Below, piece after piece: positions 18,775-27,873 of a stretch of 64,000 bases of DNA. The position numbers and the translations under genes were made by a program. Position 1 is the stretch's first letter, and each line of letters starts with the position of its first letter. Below the pieces are notes generated by a model that saw only the letters and a list, made by a program, of their open reading frames with translations, was not told the origin of the DNA and made no database searches. Origin of the DNA: Flavipsychrobacter sp. (GTDB lineage: Bacteria > Bacteroidota > Bacteroidia > Chitinophagales > Chitinophagaceae); contig JAEUVX010000014.1 in assembly GCA_016786615.1 (NCBI GenBank), positions 1 through 64,000 on the forward strand, written 5' to 3'.

Positions 18775-19611
18775 TTAGAAATCTGTTGAAAGGCTTAATG
18801 ATTCGTTGGCTGCTAAACTGTTTTGCAGTATTTCGATTTTGTTTTTAGCCATGCCGAAAGAATCGCTACCCATAAAGAAGTGGAGCGGCGGGTTACTGTT
18901 TTCGGCTAATTGAATAAATGCAAGTGCAGCTTTTTCTGGGTTGCCGGGTTGATTGCCTATGATTTGTGTGTCGTGGATTATTTCCAGTTCTCTGGCTTCT
19001 TTGTATGCCGCTATAGGGTTTTCAGCCAGGCGAAGAGAACCTTGCAACAGGAAGTTTGTTTTAAAATAGCCGGGATAAACAATCGTAGCTTTAACACCCA
19101 ATGATGCTGCTTCTGCCGCAAATGCTTCTGTAAGGCCGGCAACGGCAAACTTAGTTGCATTATAGATACCCCACCCAGGGAATGCACCTAAGAAACCAGC
19201 GATAGAAGAAATATTGATGAAATGACCTGATTGTTTGCTGCGGAAATGTGGCATGATACTCCTCATTACATTCAACAAGCCAAACACATTCGTGTCAAAA
19301 TTTCCACGTGCTTCCCTGTCGCTCAATTCTTCAATTGTACCCAATTGCCCAAAACCTGCATTGTTTACAACTACATCAATGCTTCCGAATACAGTTATTG
19401 CTTTTGTAATTGCATTTCTTACGCCTGCTTCATCAGTAATGTCCAATGCTAATGGCAGGAAGTTTTCTGAGATGCTAACTTCTTTTTCCAGGTTTTCAAC
19501 TGTCCTGGATGTTGCTGCTACTTTATAGCCAGCGTTCAATAATGCTTTTACTAAAGAAAGGCCTAATCCTTTAGAAGCTCCGGTTACAAACCATACTTTT
19601 TTTGTGTCCAT
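18775..19611 (-). CDS. Short-chain dehydrogenase/reductase
   Basis: 278 residues with the classical SDR pattern: TGASKGLG cofactor loop at residues 10-17, NNAGFG near 83, the catalytic serine in NISSIAG, and YNATK with Y150 and K154. The T-S-R after the second strand (AATSRT) suggests NADP(H) preference. The substrate is unknown. It is the first gene of a probable SDR - DJ-1 operon. A near-consensus -7 element (CATCTTTG, minus strand, 19645-19652) lies about 35 nt upstream of the ATG. Confidence 0.88.
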   Translation of the reverse strand: MDTKKVWFVTGASKGLGLSLVKALLNAGYKVAATSRTVENLEKEVSISENFLPLALDITDEAGVRNAITKAITVFGSIDVVVNNAGFGQLGTIEELSDREARGNFDTNVFGLLNVMRSIMPHFRSKQSGHFINISSIAGFLGAFPGWGIYNATKFAVAGLTEAFAAEAASLGVKATIVYPGYFKTNFLLQGSLRLAENPIAAYKEARELEIIHDTQIIGNQPGNPEKAALAFIQLAENSNPPLHFFMGSDSFGMAKNKIEILQNSLAANESLSLSTDF

Positions 19612-19895
19612 TGTTTTAAATTTTAATTGTTAATGATTACACTGCAAAGATGGTTTACACAGAAGCCGTAGAAATAATCGAATCAACTGTTGTTGTATCC
19701 AAAACAATGATTGTTTCTTATTGATGTGGGTAGTTGTTTCTGAGCTATGTGCAGAACTGTTACTACAAGGGCATGCTTCATACTTCCACAAACTATCCTC
19801 CTTTTTCTCTTTTTTTTGGTTTCTGCTGCTGCTGTTCGTTGGTTTGCATATACACAGTACTAGTATCATTAATAGGGAAGACCAAAATCAGAATT
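19612..19895. other. Divergent intergenic region SDR / exbB-like
   Basis: 284 bp. The near-consensus SDR promoter element CATCTTTG (minus strand, 19645-19652) is in it. An open frame runs through the right part into exbB but has cysteine- and phenylalanine-rich, unlikely coding content. No other gene is seen. Confidence 0.5.
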
Positions 19896-20726
19896 ATGGC
19901 AGACGTAAAAACAGCCGCAAAGCCGTCATCTCAAGCTGGCAAACCAAAGAATGCAAACAATTTTATGCTCAACCTGATCATCATGGTTGCATGTATCGCG
20001 ATAGGGCAAATTGTTTATCACGTAGTATTTGGTAGTGCCTCCAACTTTCTGGATGCCGAGAAACACAAGCCTAAGAACTTTATGGGTAACATGTATCTTG
20101 GTGGTGCAATCGTACCATTCCTGATTGCCACATTCTTGGTTATGCTGAGCTTTGTTGTTGAGCGTTTCATGACAATCTTCAAAGCAAACGGTAAAATGAA
20201 TGCCGGTGAATTTGTACGTAAAGTACAGTACCACCTGGCTAATGAAAATGTTGATGCTGCACTGGCTGAGTGTGATAAACAAGCAGGTAGCGTAGGTAAT
20301 GTAATGCGTGCCGGCCTGGTCAAGTATCGTGAGATGACAAACAATCACGAACTGGACACAGATCAGAAAGTACTGAGCATCCAAAAAGAAATAGAAGAAG
20401 CCACTGCACTGGAATTGCCGATGCTGGAGAAAAACCTGGTATTCCTGTCAACAATCGCATCAGTAGCAACGCTGTTGGGTCTGTTGGGTACGGTATTGGG
20501 TATGATTAAATCGTTCTCTGCGATGGGTACTGCAGGTGCGCCGGATTCAGCGGCACTGGCGGCTGGTATCTCTGAAGCCCTGTATAACACGGCACTGGGT
20601 ATCGGTACATCATTCTTCGCTATCATCGGTTATAACTTCTTTACTACTATCATTGATGGTATCATATTCGGTATCGACGAAAGCGGTTTCACACTGACAC
20701 AGAGCTTCGCTGCTAACTACAAGTAA
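19896..20726 (+). CDS. MotA/TolQ/ExbB-family proton channel protein
   Basis: 276 residues from the ATG at 19896, chosen because MADVKTAAKPSSQAGKPKNANNFML looks like a true cytoplasmic N-terminus whereas the upstream extension does not. There are three membrane segments: near residues 27-45, 70-90 and the paired C-terminal region TIASVATLLGLLGTVLGMIKSF ... GISEALYNTALGIGTSFFAIIGYNFF, the hallmark of ExbB/TolQ. It would form the stator energising TonB- or Tol-type systems. No exbD/tolR or tonB follows; the next gene is a kinase after 196 bp, so this copy is an orphan inside the island. Confidence 0.88.
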   Translation: MADVKTAAKPSSQAGKPKNANNFMLNLIIMVACIAIGQIVYHVVFGSASNFLDAEKHKPKNFMGNMYLGGAIVPFLIATFLVMLSFVVERFMTIFKANGKMNAGEFVRKVQYHLANENVDAALAECDKQAGSVGNVMRAGLVKYREMTNNHELDTDQKVLSIQKEIEEATALELPMLEKNLVFLSTIASVATLLGLLGTVLGMIKSFSAMGTAGAPDSAALAAGISEALYNTALGIGTSFFAIIGYNFFTTIIDGIIFGIDESGFTLTQSFAANYK

Positions 20727-20814
20727 CAAATAACGTACATGCAAACAATATTATGGTTAGACAGGGATATGTATAAGGGTGGATAGGATACTCAAAGCAA
20801 ACGGGGTAGAATAA

Positions 20815-20840
20815 AGTTGGAGATAGTCTTATCTCCAACT
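20815..20840 (+). terminator. Hairpin after exbB-like gene
   Basis: 10-bp perfect stem AGTTGGAGAT/ATCTCCAACT with a 6-nt loop. It lacks a clear T-run, so it may be a weak terminator or a transcript-stabilising hairpin. Confidence 0.45.
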
Positions 20841-20892
20841 CAACTATTAGCAGGCTATCGTGTTTTAGCATTATTCTAAGATGAAAGAGATA

Positions 20893-20900
20893 TACATTTG
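20893..20900 (+). promoter_or_regulatory. -7 element upstream of lytS-type kinase
   Basis: TACATTTG matches TAnnTTTG, 22 nt before the ATG at 20923. Confidence 0.45.
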
Positions 20901-20922
20901 ATAAAGTATTGACAACAGCATT

Positions 20923-21948
20923 ATGAAAATAAAAAGGTTCACCATTGCAACGCATGCATTAGTCTGGGTGTTGCTATTGGTTATTCCATATATTTCAACA
21001 GATCAGGTCTTTAATACAATAGACCCCGCATCTGATATGAAGTATCTGATACTGTGTGTTGTCTTGAGCTTTGTATTGCTGGTTATTTTCTATTTCAATT
21101 ATTTCTTCCTTATTCCAAGGTATTTATTTGCACAGCGGTACTGGCTTTATTCTTTCCTTTTATTGCTGGCTATTGTTGTTGTTTTTGTTGTTGTGGGGGT
21201 GCTGTTTTCAGTGTCCGGGTTCCCGCCAAGGGCATTGGTGCCTGCAAATCCGATAGTTGAAAAGATAATGCCTGTTATTATTATCAATGTTATTTCGCTA
21301 TGGTTACTGTCAATCGTATCATCCATCTTGTGGATGGTGTATAATAGGCTGAAGCAAACGGAAAGTGAAAAATTATCAGCACAAATTGCATCGTTGAAGT
21401 CACAAATCAATCCGCATTTTTTGTTCAATACCCTCAACAATATTTATGCTACTGCAATAGATACATCGCCCAAGGCAGCAGATATGGTAGATAAACTGTC
21501 TGAAATGATGCGGTACACTATGAAGGACATACAGCAGGACTTCGTATTGCTGGAAGATGAAATAAACTACGTCAGCAACTTTATAGAACTGCAGAAGATA
21601 CGGCTGGATAGGAGTGTGAAGCTGGAATGTAATATAATGGAAGAAGTACCGTCGCTGCGAATAGCACCGATGTTATTAATTCCATTTATAGAAAATGCTT
21701 TTAAACATGGTGTAAATTCTGAACAAAAGAGCCATATAAGAGTAGAAATAGCCGTTAATAAGACAGAACTGCAATTCAGCGTGGTGAATAATAAGGTGAA
21801 TGTGCAGCGCGATATTTCTGAAAGAAGTGGTTTGGGTATCGAGAATACAAAACACAGGCTGGAACTGATATACCCATCAAAACATTTGCTGGTAATAAAC
21901 GATACCGAGAAAGAGTTTTTCGTTTCTTTATACATCAACCTGCTATGA
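20923..21948 (+). CDS. LytS-type sensor histidine kinase
   Basis: 341 residues. Four membrane segments (about 9-25, 42-64, 73-97, 113-138) are followed by a His_kinase domain with the motif SQINPHFLFNTLNNI (H165), then an ATPase domain (LLIPFIENAFKHG, GLGIENTKHRLELIY). There is no separate extracellular sensor domain. Its stop overlaps the LytTR regulator start (ATGA), so the two form a coupled two-component system. The adjacent TonB receptor/DUF4249 pair is a plausible target. Confidence 0.9.
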   Translation: MKIKRFTIATHALVWVLLLVIPYISTDQVFNTIDPASDMKYLILCVVLSFVLLVIFYFNYFFLIPRYLFAQRYWLYSFLLLLAIVVVFVVVGVLFSVSGFPPRALVPANPIVEKIMPVIIINVISLWLLSIVSSILWMVYNRLKQTESEKLSAQIASLKSQINPHFLFNTLNNIYATAIDTSPKAADMVDKLSEMMRYTMKDIQQDFVLLEDEINYVSNFIELQKIRLDRSVKLECNIMEEVPSLRIAPMLLIPFIENAFKHGVNSEQKSHIRVEIAVNKTELQFSVVNNKVNVQRDISERSGLGIENTKHRLELIYPSKHLLVINDTEKEFFVSLYINLL

Positions 21949-22637
21949 TAAATGCTATTGCAATAGATGACGAACCGTTGGCACTGAGTGTCATACAATC
22001 ACTGTGCAACAAAACGGACAATATCAATCTGCAAAAGACATTTACACAGCCTACAGAAGCGCTTAAATACTTAAGAAAATTCCCTACAGACCTGATATTT
22101 TGCGATATACAAATGCCTGCTATGACGGGGATAAGCCTTGTGAAATCGCTGCAGCAAAACACGATGGTTATATTCACAACTGCATTCAGCGAATATGCGG
22201 TTGTGAGTTATGAGCTTAATGCCATAGACTATCTGCTCAAGCCTATTAATCAGAAGCGGTTTACACAGGCTATCAATAAGGCACAGGAGTACTATAGCTA
22301 TATAAACAAAGCAGAGCAGGTCGAGGATAAGTATATATTCGTTCGCGCAGATTTCAGCCTGGTGAAAATACCTATTGCAGATATTCTGTACATAGAAGGG
22401 CTGGCCGACTACATTAAAATCCACATCAAAGACCGTAAACCTGTTTTGGCAAGAATGCCAATGAAAGAGATGATTGATAAACTGCGCTCAGCAGATTTCA
22501 TCCGTGTACATCGCAGTTATATACTGCCGTTCAGTAAGATAGAGTCGGTGAGGGGTAATACTGTTTTTATAGGTGGTAAAGAATTTCCAATCGGCAGAAC
22601 GTATGTAGATGAGTTTTTCAGCCGCTATTCTTCCTGA
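21945..22637 (+). CDS. LytTR-family response regulator
   Basis: 230 residues. The receiver domain holds the acidic pocket IDDE, the phosphoacceptor aspartate D54 in IFCDIQMPAMTG, a conserved threonine in TTAFSEYAV and the lysine in YLLKPI. A C-terminal LytTR DNA-binding domain (IADILYIEGLADYIKIHI ... FIRVHRSYIL ... FPIGRTY) follows. It overlaps the kinase stop by 4 nt. LytTR proteins bind paired ~9-bp direct repeats; I did not identify such a pair with confidence upstream of 22794. Confidence 0.9.
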   Translation: MINAIAIDDEPLALSVIQSLCNKTDNINLQKTFTQPTEALKYLRKFPTDLIFCDIQMPAMTGISLVKSLQQNTMVIFTTAFSEYAVVSYELNAIDYLLKPINQKRFTQAINKAQEYYSYINKAEQVEDKYIFVRADFSLVKIPIADILYIEGLADYIKIHIKDRKPVLARMPMKEMIDKLRSADFIRVHRSYILPFSKIESVRGNTVFIGGKEFPIGRTYVDEFFSRYSS

Positions 22638-22793
22638 TTCTAATCTCCTGTTTCCCCATTCTTCGCTTAATTCTTTCACTTCTTCTCAATTTTTTTTTGG
22701 AAGATTATTTAGCGTCCATATTTGTACCAGTATTCATTTTTAATGGTTCCCAAATGAAATAGGAGTATCTACTCAACCATTCTTTTTTACATC

Positions 22794-25094
22794 ATGCATA
22801 AGAAAATTGCGTTAATCAATCTATTGCTCTTGCTGAGCACAAAACTGCTATTTGCACAATCGTACACAGTCAGTGGTACAGTAAAACAGAAGTCATCCGG
22901 CGAAACACTGATGGGTGTCACCGTTTCTATTGTTGGAAAGTCGTCTGTTGGTATAGTGACGAATGAGTACGGGTTTTACTCACTCTCTTTGCCTAAAGGC
23001 GACTATACATTGCGTTTTTCGTACGTAGGTTATAAGCAGGAATTGGTACGCCTGAACCTTGATGATAATAAGGTTGTAAATGCGAACATGATTGATGAAA
23101 CTAGCCTTAAGGAAGTAGTGGTAAGTTCTAAGAAAGACAATGATAACCTTACCAAAGCTACCATGGGTACAGAGGTGCTTGATATCAAAGCTGCTTCGAA
23201 GATTCCGGTTGTATTCGGTGAAAAGGACTTAGTGAAAACAATACAGTTGATGCCAGGTGTGAAATCGAGCGGAGAAGGTAGTAATGGTTTTTCTGTTCGC
23301 GGCGGTGCTACAGATCAGAATCTGATACTGCTGGACGAAGCGCCTGTTTACAATGCTTCTCACCTGTTAGGGATATTCAGTACGTTCAATAGCGATGCAT
23401 TGAAGGATGCTACCATCATTAAGGGGAATAGCCCATCGCAATACGGCGGCCGACTTTCATCTGTATTGGATGTGAAAATGAAAGAAGGTAACAATAAGGA
23501 ATATCATGTTAGTGGTGGATTAGGATTAATAAGCAGCAGGGTGACAATAGAAGGACCTATACAGAAAGAAAAGTCATCTTTTATGATTTCCGGTAGAAGA
23601 ACGTACGCAGATTTGATTGCAAGCCTTTCTTCAGATTTTAAGGATATAAAATTGTATTTCTATGATTTGAATGCAAAAGCTAATCTTGCAATTAACAGCA
23701 AGAATAAACTATATTTTTCAGGCTATTTCGGGAAGGATGTGTTGGGGGTTTCTAAGACCTTTGGCAGCAATTGGGGTAATGTTACAGGTACGTTAAGATG
23801 GAATAGTGTTGTTAGCAGTAAGCTGTTTTCAAATACATCCTTTATATACAGCAATTATGATTTTAATGTAAACTTCACTACTGATGGTTCCGTAATTAAT
23901 ACAAACTCCAATATCAAGGATTTGAATTTGAAACAGGATTTCACATATTTTCTGAATTCAAATAATACTATGCGTATTGGCTTTAATATAATACATCATA
24001 CTATTACGCCTAGTACAACTACAGGTACTGGTATTGTAAATACGAAAAAAAGTCGCAAAGGATTGGAAAATGCAATCTATGTAAACAATTCCTACAAAGC
24101 TTATGATAAGCTAAGCATTGACTATGGGTTACGTTTTTCGTTCTACAATGTGCTTGGTGGTGATGTTTACAATGTTTATCAGAATAATCAGCTTGTACAA
24201 TCTATTAAATTAGATGAAGGAAAATTTGGCAAGACGTACTATAATCTTGAACCTAGGTTGTCTATGAATTATAGGCTTAGTAATAATTCAAGTATCAAGG
24301 CAGGGTATGCAAGGAATACACAAAGCCTGCATCTGATGAGTAATTCCACCGGTGGAAGCCCGACAGATCAGTGGATTGGCAATAGTTATAATATTAAACC
24401 GGAGGTTGCAGATCAGGTTAGTATTGGCTATAGTAGAAATTTTAAGGATAATGTATTTGAATTGAATTCTGAAGTATACTATAAAGCTATGCAAAATCAG
24501 ATAGACTATAGGGATGGTACTGACATCAATACTACGCCTGATATAGAAAGCGAACTGCTATATGGTAAAGGTAGAGCATACGGTGTTGAGGTAATATTTA
24601 AGAAGAAAACTGGAAAACTCACAGGCTGGATAGGGTATACACTTTCTAAAACAGAAAGACAGATTAATGGCATAAATGATGGTAAATGGTATAATGCAAA
24701 GCAAGATCGTACACATGACTTGTCGGTAGTCGGTATTTACAGTCTTACTTCAAGATGGACATTGTCTGGTGCATTTGTTTATACAACTGGCAATGCAGTT
24801 ACCTTCCCGACGGGAAAATATACGTTGAATAATATGACGTTATATCAGTATGGTAATCGAAATGCTAATAGAATGCCAGCTACACACAGATTGGATATCA
24901 GCGCTACGTACGAAAAGCCATCGAAAAAAAGATTTCAGAGTTCTTGGACTATTGGATTGTATAATGCTTATGGACGTAGTAATCCGTACAGTGTGACTTT
25001 CAGAGAAAGTAAGTCAGATCCTAATAAAATAGAAGCAGTACAGACATCGTTGTTTCAATGGGTTCCTAGTGTAACATACAATTTCAAATTTTAA
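22794..25094 (+). CDS. TonB-dependent receptor with carboxypeptidase-regulatory-like N-terminal domain
   Basis: 766 residues. After a signal peptide (LLLLLSTKLLFAQ), residues ~25-105 form a CarboxypepD_reg-like beta-sandwich (VSGTVKQKSSGETLMGVTV ... YTLRFSYVGYKQ). The plug domain follows (VKTIQLMPGVKSSGEGSNGFSVRGGATDQNLILLDEAPVYN), then a 22-strand-type barrel ending in an aromatic-rich VPSVTYNFKF. It imports a large or scarce ligand across the outer membrane with TonB energy; the ligand is unknown. It is followed 12 bp later by a DUF4249 lipoprotein, a recurring Bacteroidota pair. Confidence 0.9.
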   Translation: MHKKIALINLLLLLSTKLLFAQSYTVSGTVKQKSSGETLMGVTVSIVGKSSVGIVTNEYGFYSLSLPKGDYTLRFSYVGYKQELVRLNLDDNKVVNANMIDETSLKEVVVSSKKDNDNLTKATMGTEVLDIKAASKIPVVFGEKDLVKTIQLMPGVKSSGEGSNGFSVRGGATDQNLILLDEAPVYNASHLLGIFSTFNSDALKDATIIKGNSPSQYGGRLSSVLDVKMKEGNNKEYHVSGGLGLISSRVTIEGPIQKEKSSFMISGRRTYADLIASLSSDFKDIKLYFYDLNAKANLAINSKNKLYFSGYFGKDVLGVSKTFGSNWGNVTGTLRWNSVVSSKLFSNTSFIYSNYDFNVNFTTDGSVINTNSNIKDLNLKQDFTYFLNSNNTMRIGFNIIHHTITPSTTTGTGIVNTKKSRKGLENAIYVNNSYKAYDKLSIDYGLRFSFYNVLGGDVYNVYQNNQLVQSIKLDEGKFGKTYYNLEPRLSMNYRLSNNSSIKAGYARNTQSLHLMSNSTGGSPTDQWIGNSYNIKPEVADQVSIGYSRNFKDNVFELNSEVYYKAMQNQIDYRDGTDINTTPDIESELLYGKGRAYGVEVIFKKKTGKLTGWIGYTLSKTERQINGINDGKWYNAKQDRTHDLSVVGIYSLTSRWTLSGAFVYTTGNAVTFPTGKYTLNNMTLYQYGNRNANRMPATHRLDISATYEKPSKKRFQSSWTIGLYNAYGRSNPYSVTFRESKSDPNKIEAVQTSLFQWVPSVTYNFKF

Positions 25095-25106
25095 GCCAAT
25101 ACAGTT

Positions 25107-25898
25107 ATGAGAAATATAATAGTTGCAATACTTGTAATAGTAGGTTTTGCAAGTTGCGAAAAAGTTGTAGAAATTAAATACAAGGATAATCAATCTAAAG
25201 TTGTAATAGAAGGTAATGTAACAAATGCTACAGGGCCATATTATGTGAAAATATCTAAGTCAATAAGCTTGTCAAATACCGGTTTTGTAACTACGATAGA
25301 CAATGCTGATGTGACAATTAGTGATGATCTTGGAAACACAGAAACGCTTACCACTATTGGAGGTGGTGTTTATAAAACATCAACATTACAGGGAATACCT
25401 GGTAGAACATACATACTAAATGTTCAGGCAGATAATCAAACATATACTGCTACAAGTACGATGCCCGAACCTGTAACTTTCGACTCAGTAAAAGTGGAAA
25501 AACTTGTTATGTCCGGAGAAACGGAATATAATTTAATTCCTATCTATACTGATCCAGCAGAGAAAGGTAATTATTACAGATTTGAATTGTCCGTAAATGA
25601 TAAAATAATAAATCAGCAGTTTATCCTGAACGACGAGTTGAAAAACGGAGTAGTAAATACATTTAGGTTAGAAATTAATAATGACGACCTGAAGTTGAAG
25701 GTCGATGATAAGATAAATGTAGTAATGCAGTGCATTGATGCAAAAGTTGCGTCTTACTATACTATGCTGGCATTAATTGCAGATAGTGGTCCAGGTGGAG
25801 GTATTACGCCTAATAATCCTCAGACAAATATATCAAATGGCGCATTAGGTGTGTTTTCTGCACATACAGTACAAAAAAGAGAAACGAATGCTCAATAA
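25107..25898 (+). CDS. DUF4249 lipoprotein
   Basis: 263 residues with a lipoprotein signal (LVIVGFASC) and the DUF4249 body: VVIEGNVTNATGPYYVKISKS, a DNADVTISDDLGN strand pattern, YKTSTLQGIPGRTYILNV and the C-terminal ISNGALGVFSAHTV. Its role is not established; its position directly after a TonB receptor suggests an outer-membrane partner protein, by analogy with SusD-type lipoproteins (inference). It appears full length. Confidence 0.85.
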   Translation: MRNIIVAILVIVGFASCEKVVEIKYKDNQSKVVIEGNVTNATGPYYVKISKSISLSNTGFVTTIDNADVTISDDLGNTETLTTIGGGVYKTSTLQGIPGRTYILNVQADNQTYTATSTMPEPVTFDSVKVEKLVMSGETEYNLIPIYTDPAEKGNYYRFELSVNDKIINQQFILNDELKNGVVNTFRLEINNDDLKLKVDDKINVVMQCIDAKVASYYTMLALIADSGPGGGITPNNPQTNISNGALGVFSAHTVQKRETNAQ

Positions 25899-26051
25899 GT
25901 TTAAGAGTTAAAACATAGACGGCTCACAAGAATAACAGACGGAAAAGAGAGGATATAGTTCAGGTGTTTGATTTCAAATTCACCTATTATGGTGATAGCA
26001 AAATGGGGGATTATTCCCCCATTGCATATTTCTATACATAAGAATAATGTT

Positions 26052-26399
26052 ATGGATTGTTTAATTTATTTTAGAATCGATAATGCTGCAATACGTAGGG
26101 GAATGTACAATGAACTGAAGCTAATTACCCCAAATGTTAGATATAAACACTATTTAATTAAGATTGAAGGTGTTGATGTATTTGGTAGTACCAATAAAGG
26201 ATTGCGTAATTCGCTGGTCAAATATTTTCATCAGAATGAATTAGAGGAGAATGATGAATTATATATTTATTACTGGTCATTAACAACAATTGGTGTGATT
26301 AGATTGAAGAAAAAGGGACATTTGAAAATCGCAGAGGTGCATAAGAGGATGCAAGGGGTGGAAGCTAGCTTAGGTGCGATGTTGGGTTTGCTAGAATAG
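26052..26399 (+). CDS. Hypothetical small protein
   Basis: 115 residues from the ATG at 26052; an extension to 25968 is possible but overlaps a GGGGGA/TCCCCC hairpin (about 26000-26025) and looks non-coding. I recognise no family. The composition is mixed, with a positively charged tail (IRLKKKGHLKIAEVHKRMQ) and no signal peptide or membrane segment. It sits at the right end of the first island, next to the repeat junction. It could be a remnant or an island-specific gene. Confidence 0.45.
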   Translation: MDCLIYFRIDNAAIRRGMYNELKLITPNVRYKHYLIKIEGVDVFGSTNKGLRNSLVKYFHQNELEENDELYIYYWSLTTIGVIRLKKKGHLKIAEVHKRMQGVEASLGAMLGLLE

Positions 26400-26640
26400 T
26401 TGATTTATTAGTCCTGACCGGTAGTGTTTGGAATCAAATAGTAGCCAATAATTTTTACTACAGAATTGCTACAAAAATGCTACAATGAGAAGGTGCTTGT
26501 GGTATATCAATCTTATTATTATTCAATGACTTATGTAAAATACTACAAATTGCTACTGATTTGTCAGCAAGAAATATTGTATCGTCTAAATATTTATTCA
26601 TACTGATAGTTTGTAATGGCATAATAGTCTATACTATAAA

Positions 26641-26675
26641 TGATAAAGGAGCCCTGTTGGCTCCTTTATCATTTT
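26641..26675 (+). terminator. Terminator at the end of island 1
   Basis: 13-bp perfect stem (26641-26653 / 26659-26671) with a 5-nt loop, followed by TTTTG. Confidence 0.8.
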
Positions 26676-26684
26676 GTCTAATTA

Positions 26685-26850
26685 GGATATTATTAATAAT
26701 CTTCAGGTTTCTAAAATTTTATATTTTGAACGAGTTTTAAAAATCATCTCACTACAAACCGCTTAAAGTCAAGCCTACACTGTCTTTTAATGGGTATATA
26801 CGCCAGAAAAAATTCTTCAGTTGGTTCGACACTCGTTCCGTAGACTCCAC
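26685..26850 (+). repeat. Island 'head' repeat, copy B
   Basis: It aligns to 33274-33439 at a constant offset of 6589 with roughly 85 % identity by eye. It includes a shared TATTATTAATAAT start, a TTTTGAACGAGTTT block, AGCCTACACTGTCTTT, and the terminal T-arm-like motif GGTTCGACACTCGTTCCG ending in CTCCAC. I read it as the right end of the first inserted element. Confidence 0.75.
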
Positions 26851-26984
26851 TCTACAAAATCATCAACCCCTGAAAGTCGCTACAGTAGCGGTTCTTCAGG
26901 GGTTCGATATTCCCGTTAAGTTTTTATCATTATCTATGATCTATTGAAAGTCATTGTTTTCAAGGGTTCGACTTCCCGTAGGCA
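26847..26984 (+). repeat. Island 'tail' repeat, copy B
   Basis: Second copy of the sequence that abuts ssrA (16597-16733). The CCCCTGAA/TTCAGGGG hairpin and two GGTTCGA...TTCCCGT motifs (26901-26920, 26965-26982) are conserved. It marks the left end of the second element. Confidence 0.75.
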
Positions 26985-27112
26985 TTATTCTATATTGTAT
27001 TAATAGCAAAAAATATTAGTACTTAATCGCAACTAATGATTGTGTTGAGCTATAGCTAAACTTTTCGAGTTATTGACGACCAATAACTCATAGCATTTGA
27101 ATTATTGGGATG

Positions 27113-27859
27113 TTACATTTCTGTTTTGAACAAGTCTAAAAAATCTTTCTTCTTTCTTTTTGATATATCAATGTTAGACCCGTTGGTCATTGTTACATAT
27201 CCACCATCTCCACGATGATAATGCTTTACATAAGACAGGTTGATAATATTAGAGTGATGTGTTCTGAAAAATTGATGCTTGGGTAGCAAGTATTCATAAT
27301 CTTTTAATGGTTTTGAACTAAGCACTGTGCACTTGTCATTACAAAAGATTTGAGTATAACTTCCTTTGGCTGTCAAGTATAAAATACTGTTAATGGGAAC
27401 AAATTCCAAGCCATCATTTACTGGTATTGCTAAGCTTGACGGTTGATGTTTGATATTGTTACTGATTGTGCTCGATTGAGTTTCTGAAGGTTTCTTTTCT
27501 TGAATACGTTTCGCAGCTTTCGTTACAGCTTGTTGCAACTCTAAAATATTCAATGGCTTGAGCAGGTAGTCTGCAGCATTATTTTTTATGGCTTTGATTG
27601 CATACTGCTCGTATGCAGTGGTAAATATTATTTCAAAAGTGTTGTTATATCCATTTTTCAGGACATCGAATCCATTGCCGTCAGGCATTGCAATGTCAAG
27701 AAACAGCAATTCAACATTTGTAGATGATAGTATTTTTTTTGCTTCAGTTACGTTAGATGCCTCTGCTATCAGTTCTATGTCTTTACAATATCTTGTTAAT
27801 AGAGTTTTCAGTATATCACGGCCTTTTGCTTCGTCTTCAACGATTACAGTTTTTATCAT
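27113..27859 (-). CDS. LytTR-family response regulator
   Basis: 248 residues. The receiver domain shows VEDE, phosphoacceptor D55 in LLFLDIAMPDGNG, TTAYEQYAI and YLLKPL. A variable linker (residues ~120-145) leads to a LytTR DNA-binding domain (VPINSILYLTAKGSYTQIFC ... FFRTHHSNIINLSYVKHY). It starts 14 bp after the propeller kinase stop on the same strand, so the two form a two-component operon in the second island. Confidence 0.9.
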   Translation of the reverse strand: MIKTVIVEDEAKGRDILKTLLTRYCKDIELIAEASNVTEAKKILSSTNVELLFLDIAMPDGNGFDVLKNGYNNTFEIIFTTAYEQYAIKAIKNNAADYLLKPLNILELQQAVTKAAKRIQEKKPSETQSSTISNNIKHQPSSLAIPVNDGLEFVPINSILYLTAKGSYTQIFCNDKCTVLSSKPLKDYEYLLPKHQFFRTHHSNIINLSYVKHYHRGDGGYVTMTNGSNIDISKRKKKDFLDLFKTEM

Positions 27860-27873
27860 GGCTAAGAATAATT

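Larger units (their letters stand above)
26400..27112. other. Gene-free island boundary region
   Basis: 713 bp without a supported ORF. The first 240 bp contain scattered TGCTACAA-type short repeats (e.g. around 26466-26490 and 26540-26560). A strong terminator lies at 26641-26675, then the 'head' repeat copy (26685-26850) and the 'tail' repeat copy (26847-26984). This is the junction between the two islands. Confidence 0.65.

Noticed and set aside
19734-19895. N-terminal extension of the exbB-like gene
   Set aside because: The extension is cysteine/phenylalanine-rich, unlike any ExbB N-terminus; MADVKTAAKP at 19896 is a normal start.
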